Source of the DNA: JANMMJ01 sp964543235 | Lineage (GTDB): Bacteria; Pseudomonadota; Alphaproteobacteria; Rhizobiales; Aestuariivirgaceae | NCBI GenBank assembly: GCA_964543235.1 | Contig: CAZIXE010000043.1 | Coordinates: forward strand, 1 to 28,165 | Length of the DNA stretch: 28,165 nucleotides | Direction: 5' to 3' | Shown: piece by piece, positions 24,290 to 28,165 of the stretch | Position numbering within the stretch: position 1 is the stretch's first letter | Layout: every line of letters begins with the position of its first letter | The notes under the pieces: generated by a model | The model's database searches: none | Seen by the model: only the letters and a program-made list of their open reading frames with translations | What the model was told of the DNA's origin: nothing | Position numbers and translations under genes: made by a program

Positions 24290-25056
24290 GCCGCTGGACC
24301 GCGCAGGATATTTTTTACCCCGCCGTCTTCGGCCTGGGCGTGCTGGTGCTCTGGGAGGTGGTCGTCCGGACCTTCAATGTGCCGCTGGTGCTGCTGCCGG
24401 CGCCCTCCGATATCTGGGCGAAGATCATGACCTCCCTGCCGACCCTTTGGGCCGACTTCGTGCAGACCTTCGTCCGCGCCGTCGTCCCCGGCTGGATCAT
24501 CGGTTCGGCCAGCGGCTTTCTCGTCGCTGTCATCTGCGACCGCCTGCCCTTCTTGCGCCGCGGCCTGTTGCCGCTCGGCAACCTTGTCTCCGCCCTCCCC
24601 ATTGTCGGCGTGGCCCCGATTCTCGTCATGTGGTTCGGCTTCGACTGGCAATCCAAGGCGGCCATGGTGGTGGTCATGACCTTCTTCCCCATGCTGGTGA
24701 ATGCCGTAACCGGCCTCGCGGCCTCCGGCCATCTCGAGCGCGACCTGATGCGCAGTTACGGCGCCTCGTGGTGGCAGACCCTGGTTAAGCTCAGGCTTCC
24801 CGCCGCCATGCCCTTCATCTTCAATGCGCTGAAGATCAATGCGACGCTGGCCATGATCGGCGCCATCGTTGCCGAGTTCTTCGGCACCCCCATTGTCGGC
24901 ATGGGCTTTCGCATTTCGACGGAAGTTGGCAGACTGGGGCTGGACATGGTTTGGGCCGAAATCGCCGTGGCAGCACTGACGGGTTCGGCATTTTATGGTC
25001 TCCTCGTCGCGATCGAGCGCGTGGTGACCTTTTGGCATCCGTCCTACCGCCGGTAG
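24286..25056 (+). CDS. ABC importer permease 2 (BPD-type)
   Basis: A 256-aa inner-membrane permease. It shows about six hydrophobic segments, PLVLLPAPSDIWAKI near the N-terminus (a phrase common to SsuC/TauC/ThiX-like permeases), and the EAA loop LMRSYGASWWQTLVKLRLPAAMPF, followed by GAIVAEFFG. The GTG start overlaps the TGA of permease 1 (GTGA), showing translational coupling. The presence of two different permeases rather than one homodimer is a distinguishing feature of this importer. The binding-protein gene begins 33 bp downstream. Confidence 0.9.
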   Translation: MSRWTAQDIFYPAVFGLGVLVLWEVVVRTFNVPLVLLPAPSDIWAKIMTSLPTLWADFVQTFVRAVVPGWIIGSASGFLVAVICDRLPFLRRGLLPLGNLVSALPIVGVAPILVMWFGFDWQSKAAMVVVMTFFPMLVNAVTGLAASGHLERDLMRSYGASWWQTLVKLRLPAAMPFIFNALKINATLAMIGAIVAEFFGTPIVGMGFRISTEVGRLGLDMVWAEIAVAALTGSAFYGLLVAIERVVTFWHPSYRR

Positions 25057-25089
25057 GCGCAACATGAGAGAAGAAGGAGAACAGGGAAG

Positions 25090-26082
25090 ATGAAGAAGTT
25101 TCTGATGGCTGCCACCGCCGCAGCAGCGCTTGCGGCGTCGGCCGCATCGGCCTCGGCCGAGTCGGTGACGCTGCAGCTCAAATGGGTCACCCAGGCCCAA
25201 TTCGCGGGTTACTATGTCGCTCAGGCCAAAGGCTTCTACAAGGATGCAGGACTGGACGTCACCATCAAGCCGGGCGGCCCCGACATCAACCCGCAGCAGG
25301 TGCTGGCCGGCGGCGGCGCCGACGTGGTGATCGACTGGATGCCGTCCGCCCTTGCCACCCGCGAGAAGGGCTCGCCGGTGGTCAACATCGCCCAGCCCTT
25401 CGCCAAGTCCGGCATGATGCTCACCTGCCGCAAGGAGACCGGCATCAGCAAGCCCGAGGACTTCAAGGGCAAGACGCTCGGCGTCTGGTTCTTTGGCAAT
25501 GAGTACCCCTTCCTGTCCTGGATGAGCCAGCTTGGCATCCCGACCACCGGCGGCGCCGATGGTGTCACCGTCATCAAGCAGGGCTTCAACGTCGATCCGC
25601 TGATCCAGAAGCAGGCCGACTGCATCTCCACCATGACCTACAACGAGTACTGGCAGGTGATCGACGCCGGCATCCCGGCCGATCAGCTCGTGGTCTTCAA
25701 ATATGAGGACCAGGGTGTGGCCACCCTCGAGGACGGGCTCTATGTGCTGGAAGACAAGCTCAAGGATCCGGCCTTCGTCGAGACCATGGCGAAATTCGTC
25801 AAGGCCTCGATGCAGGGCTGGGACTATGCCCGCGCCAACCCGGATGAATCGGCCCAGATCACCCTCGACAATGACGCCACCGGCGCCCAGACCATCGAGC
25901 ACCAGACCCGCATGATGGGCGAGATCAACAAGCTCACCGAGGGCTCCGACGGTACGCTTGATGTCGCCGACGCCGAGCGCACCGTCGAGACGCTGATGAA
26001 GGGCGGCTCCGATCCCGTGATCACCAAAAAGCCGGAAGGCGCCTGGACCTCAATCGTCACCGACAAGGCCAAGGCGATGTAA
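25090..26082 (+). CDS. ABC importer substrate-binding protein (NMT1/THI5-like), probable pyrimidine binding
   Basis: A 330-aa periplasmic binding protein. The signal peptide (MKKFLMAATAAAALAASAAS, cleavage near ASA/ES at 22-24) is followed by a typical NMT1/THI5-like opening, VTLQLKWVTQAQFAGYYVAQAKGFY, then PGGPDINPQQVLAGGGADVVIDWMPS, and GKTLGVWFFGNEYPFLSWM. The family covers importers of hydroxymethylpyrimidine, nitrate, sulfonates and related ligands; ThiY-like members bind a pyrimidine ring. Operon position under a RutR box next to a dihydropyrimidinase makes a nucleobase such as uracil, thymine or cytosine the most likely ligand. AGAAGGAGA lies a few bases upstream of the ATG. High expression would be expected from this strong ribosome binding site. 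Confidence 0.92.
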   Translation: MKKFLMAATAAAALAASAASASAESVTLQLKWVTQAQFAGYYVAQAKGFYKDAGLDVTIKPGGPDINPQQVLAGGGADVVIDWMPSALATREKGSPVVNIAQPFAKSGMMLTCRKETGISKPEDFKGKTLGVWFFGNEYPFLSWMSQLGIPTTGGADGVTVIKQGFNVDPLIQKQADCISTMTYNEYWQVIDAGIPADQLVVFKYEDQGVATLEDGLYVLEDKLKDPAFVETMAKFVKASMQGWDYARANPDESAQITLDNDATGAQTIEHQTRMMGEINKLTEGSDGTLDVADAERTVETLMKGGSDPVITKKPEGAWTSIVTDKAKAM

Positions 26083-26091
26083 CAAGTGTTT

Positions 26092-26175
26092 ACCCTCTCC
26101 CGTGCCTAGCATGGGAGAGGGTGCCCGACCGGGCGGGTGAGGGCCTCCCCTCCCCCTCCTGTGGACGGGAGAAGG
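26092..26175. repeat. Palindromic intergenic repeat, copy 2
   Basis: A 14-bp inverted repeat ACCCTCTCCCGTGC / GCATGGGAGAGGGT (26092-26105, 26109-26122; one G-T-type mismatch) is followed by GCCCG-AC-CGGGC, GGGTGAGGG and a pyrimidine-rich stretch with CGGGAGAAGG. Order and wording parallel copy 1 at 23311-23400. It lies directly after the binding-protein stop, where it could stabilise the upstream mRNA or lower expression of distal genes. Confidence 0.7.
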
Positions 26176-26247
26176 TAATTGCTGAAGTACCTCAGGCAAG
26201 CACATCATTGAGGGCTGTTCGCAATACCGCAGGATGATGAGCGGCAG

Positions 26248-26469
26248 ATGAATTCCCCGAACCCGCAAGAACCAGCCATTCAGATGACGGCGACCGCATT
26301 TCGGCGCAGTTGGCGCGTCAATTTCCTGCGTGTTCAGGCCGGCGAGAAAATCTCCATTATACACCGGGGCCGGATTATTGGAGTAATGAAGAGCGCGCTC
26401 GGTGATGACGAGCGCAGGAAGTGTGCTGACAGTCTTCGCAAGCTGCTCGAAAGCAGGAAGAATCCATAG
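26248..26469 (+). CDS. Orphan Phd/YefM-like antitoxin-family small protein
   Basis: A 73-aa protein. From about residue 12 it reads QMTATAFRRSWRVNFLRVQ, then AGEKISIIHRGRIIGVM, which follows the Phd/YefM pattern (start-of-fold ATEARxxF...L..V..GE.I.I.RRGRPVAV...). The basic N-terminal fold would bind DNA as a dimer; the C-terminus (DERRKCADSLRKLLESRK) is helical and would normally clamp a toxin. No toxin gene is adjacent: the next gene is the dihydropyrimidinase, beginning 9 bp later. It may be an orphan that acts as a local regulator, or a remnant. The start ATG has only a weak upstream purine run. Family assignment rests on motif pattern only. Confidence 0.55.
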   Translation: MNSPNPQEPAIQMTATAFRRSWRVNFLRVQAGEKISIIHRGRIIGVMKSALGDDERRKCADSLRKLLESRKNP

Positions 26470-26478
26470 GAGAGTCCC

Positions 26479-27927
26479 ATGTCCACCACACTCATCCGCG
26501 GCGGCACCGTCGTCAACCATGACCATTCCCATCGCGCCGACGTGCTGATCGGCGATGGCCGCATCGTCGCCATCGGCGAGAAGCTCTCAGGGACCGAGGT
26601 GATCGACGCCGGCGGCTGCTATGTCATGCCGGGCGGCATCGATCCCCATACCCACATGGAACTGATGTTCATGGGCACCGTCTCGGCGGATGATTTCGAA
26701 TGGGGCACCAAGGCGGCACTCTCCGGCGGCACCACCATGATCGTCGATTTCTGCATCCCCTCGCCCGGCGAATCCATGCTCGCCGCCTACCAGGCCTGGC
26801 GCCACAAGGCGGAAAAGGCGTGTACGGACTATTCCTTCCACATGGCGGTGACCTCCTGGAACCCGCAGGTCCATGACGAGATGGAGACCGTGGTCAAGAC
26901 CTACGGCATCAACACCTTCAAGCACTTCATGGCCTACAAGGGCGCCCTCATGGTCAATGACGATGAGCTCTACAATTCCTTCCGGCGCTGCGCCGAACTG
27001 GGCGCCCTCCCTCTCGTCCATGCCGAGAACGGCGACGTGGTGGCGCGCATGCAGGCCGATCTCCTCAGCCGGGGCATCACCGGCCCCGAGGGCCACAGCT
27101 ATTCCCGCCCGCCCGAAGTCGAGGGCGAAGCGGCAAACAGGGCCATCATGATTGCCAACATGGCCGGCTGCCCGCTCTATATCGTCCATGTCTCCTGCGA
27201 GGAGACCCACGCGGCGATCCGCCGCGCCAAACAGGCAGGCCAGCGCGTCTGGGGCGAGCCGCTGATCCAGTTCCTGACCCTTGATGACTCGGAATACCAG
27301 AACAAGGATTGGGACTATGCCGCGGGCCGCGTCATGTCGCCGCCTTTCCGCAACAAGAAGCACCAGGATTCGCTCTGGGCCGGGCTGCAGTCGGGCACCC
27401 TCTCGGTGGTCGCCACCGACCACTGCTCCTTCACCATCGCCCAGAAGCGCATGGGCGCCAAGGATTTCACCAAGATTCCCAATGGCACCGGCGGCCTCGA
27501 GGACAGGATGCCGGTGCTGTGGACGGCGGGCGTCAACACCGGCCGCCTGACGAAGGAAGAATTCGTCGCCGCGACCTCGACCAACATCGCCCGCATCCTC
27601 AACATGTATCCGAAGAAGGGCGCAGTGATGGTGGGCTCCGATGCCGATATCGTCATCTGGGATCCCGCCGCGACCAAGAAGATCACCGCCAGGAAGCAGG
27701 TGAGCCGCATCGAGTACAATGTCTTCGAGGGCTTCGAATGCAAGGGCGTGCCCCGCCTCGTGCTCTCGCGCGGCCGCGTGGCGTGGGCTGAAGGCGACAT
27801 GCGCGCCAAACCGGGCGACGGCGATTTCGTGGCACGCCAGCCCAACGCCCCCGTCCACCAGGCCAACGCCATCTGGAAAGGCCTCACCCGCCCGAAACCC
27901 GTCCAGCGCGTCGAGGTGACACCTTAG
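26479..27927 (+). CDS. Dihydropyrimidinase (PydB/HydA family)
   Basis: A 482-aa cyclic amidohydrolase that opens dihydrouracil or dihydrothymine to N-carbamoyl-beta-amino acids, the second step of reductive pyrimidine degradation. Binuclear-zinc ligands are all present at family spacing: His57/His59 (DPHTHME), the carboxylated Lys148 (TFKHFMAYKG), His181 (HAENGD), His237 (IVHVSCEE) and Asp314 (ATDHCSF). The substrate-binding stretch IPNGTGGLEDRMPVLW is typical of dihydropyrimidinases rather than allantoinases. ATG 26479 is preceded by AGGAGAG. The partners for step one (PydA/PreTA) and step three (beta-ureidopropionase) are not in the window. Control by RutR is inferred from the upstream operator. 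Confidence 0.95.
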   Translation: MSTTLIRGGTVVNHDHSHRADVLIGDGRIVAIGEKLSGTEVIDAGGCYVMPGGIDPHTHMELMFMGTVSADDFEWGTKAALSGGTTMIVDFCIPSPGESMLAAYQAWRHKAEKACTDYSFHMAVTSWNPQVHDEMETVVKTYGINTFKHFMAYKGALMVNDDELYNSFRRCAELGALPLVHAENGDVVARMQADLLSRGITGPEGHSYSRPPEVEGEAANRAIMIANMAGCPLYIVHVSCEETHAAIRRAKQAGQRVWGEPLIQFLTLDDSEYQNKDWDYAAGRVMSPPFRNKKHQDSLWAGLQSGTLSVVATDHCSFTIAQKRMGAKDFTKIPNGTGGLEDRMPVLWTAGVNTGRLTKEEFVAATSTNIARILNMYPKKGAVMVGSDADIVIWDPAATKKITARKQVSRIEYNVFEGFECKGVPRLVLSRGRVAWAEGDMRAKPGDGDFVARQPNAPVHQANAIWKGLTRPKPVQRVEVTP

Positions 27928-27937
27928 GGGGCATTGC

Positions 27938-28126
27938 ATGTTGTTCCCTCTCAGGACCTGGTCATTGCGAATTGTCGAGAAGATGGGCTTGCCAGTTCGC
28001 TCTCGGGAAGCAACGGAGATCTGTGAGATGCTGATCTGGGCGGCGAAGCAAGACATAGAATTATTTGCTGCCATGGGCAGAAAGCCACTCTCTAAGGCAG
28101 AGCTAATCCAACTAGCAGGCTGTTGA
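27938..28126 (+). CDS. Short unrecognised ORF, possibly truncated
   Basis: A 62-aa frame that I do not recognise, starting 10 bp after the dihydropyrimidinase stop with a GGGGG run upstream. It contains a short helical, mixed-charge sequence (REATEICEMLIWAAKQDIELFAAM). Its last two codons and stop lie in a GGCTGTTGAAGAAGG sequence that looks like an insertion-sequence end, so the frame may be the front of a longer gene cut by insertion. Lower GC than the neighbouring genes also fits recent or non-native sequence. Confidence 0.35.
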   Translation: MLFPLRTWSLRIVEKMGLPVRSREATEICEMLIWAAKQDIELFAAMGRKPLSKAELIQLAGC

Positions 28127-28165
28127 AGAAGGATGGCGTTTGGCCTTGAGGGTGTCGAGACCGCC
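28112..28165 (-). mobile_element. Possible insertion-sequence end with transposase C-terminus (partial)
   Basis: From about 28118 the sequence begins GGCTGTTGAAGAAGG, resembling the GGCTGTTGAAAAA-type terminal inverted repeats of several IS families. On the minus strand the frame is open from the window edge and ends in ...LKAKRHPSSTAC followed by TAG (28114-28112), so a transposase tail that runs into its own terminal repeat is possible. Only 54 bases are visible and no catalytic motif can be seen. Confidence 0.3.

Noticed and set aside
24172..25902. A 576-codon open frame on the minus strand
   Set aside because: It is antisense to permease 2 and the binding protein, which form a clear importer operon; its product is Gly/His/Asp-rich with no recognisable domain.
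1..28165. tRNA, rRNA, CRISPR arrays or replication origin
   Set aside because: I looked for cloverleaf-like sequence, regularly spaced direct repeats and DnaA-box clusters and saw none that I could support.

Overview
The window looks like a chromosomal segment of a high-GC alphaproteobacterium, most likely of the Hyphomicrobiales (Rhizobiales) type. This rests on GC-rich third codon positions, an ExoP/ExoQ/ExoF-like exopolysaccharide set, a RutR-controlled pyrimidine region, and palindromic intergenic repeats of a kind common in that group. No species can be named from the sequence alone.

Region 1 (1-15316) is a surface-polysaccharide locus read almost entirely rightward. It opens with the C-terminal part of a UDP-sugar 6-dehydrogenase, then a Wzz/BY-kinase-like co-polymerase, a Wzy-like polymerase, an ExoF-like export protein, a secreted pectate-lyase-like beta-helix protein and a small membrane protein. 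A leftward ExoY-like initiating sugar-phosphate transferase follows, facing an AT-rich divergent control region (8178-8526). To its right is a tight rightward run: a DUF1972-type glycosyltransferase, a Wzx-like flippase, a second GT-B glycosyltransferase, an ATP-grasp ligase, and a two-domain protein that joins a formyltransferase-like domain to a GINT1-like beta-propeller domain. A strong GC hairpin closes this operon. Together the genes describe a Wzx/Wzy-dependent polysaccharide whose repeat unit may carry uronic acid, an amide-linked substituent and possibly an N-acyl sugar.

Region 2 (15530-20374) is a convergent leftward operon: kpsS, kpsC, a short-chain dehydrogenase and a class-I glutamine amidotransferase-like protein. 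KpsS and KpsC build the poly-beta-Kdo linker of lipid-anchored capsules normally exported by an ABC transporter, so their position beside a Wzx/Wzy locus is notable.

Region 3 (20509-27927) is a pyrimidine salvage and catabolism region. It contains a CodA-like deaminase in which the residue equivalent to E. coli Asp314 is Cys (a hallmark expected of 5-methylcytosine deaminases), rutR, a four-gene ABC importer (ATPase, two permeases, NMT1/THI5-like binding protein), an orphan Phd/YefM-like antitoxin ORF and a dihydropyrimidinase. A 16-bp near-palindrome matching the RutR box sits between rutR and the importer and appears to hold both -35 elements. Two related palindromic repeats lie inside the operon.

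Region 4 (27938-28165) holds a short unrecognised ORF that runs into what may be the end of an insertion sequence, cut by the window edge. I saw no tRNA, rRNA, CRISPR array or replication origin.
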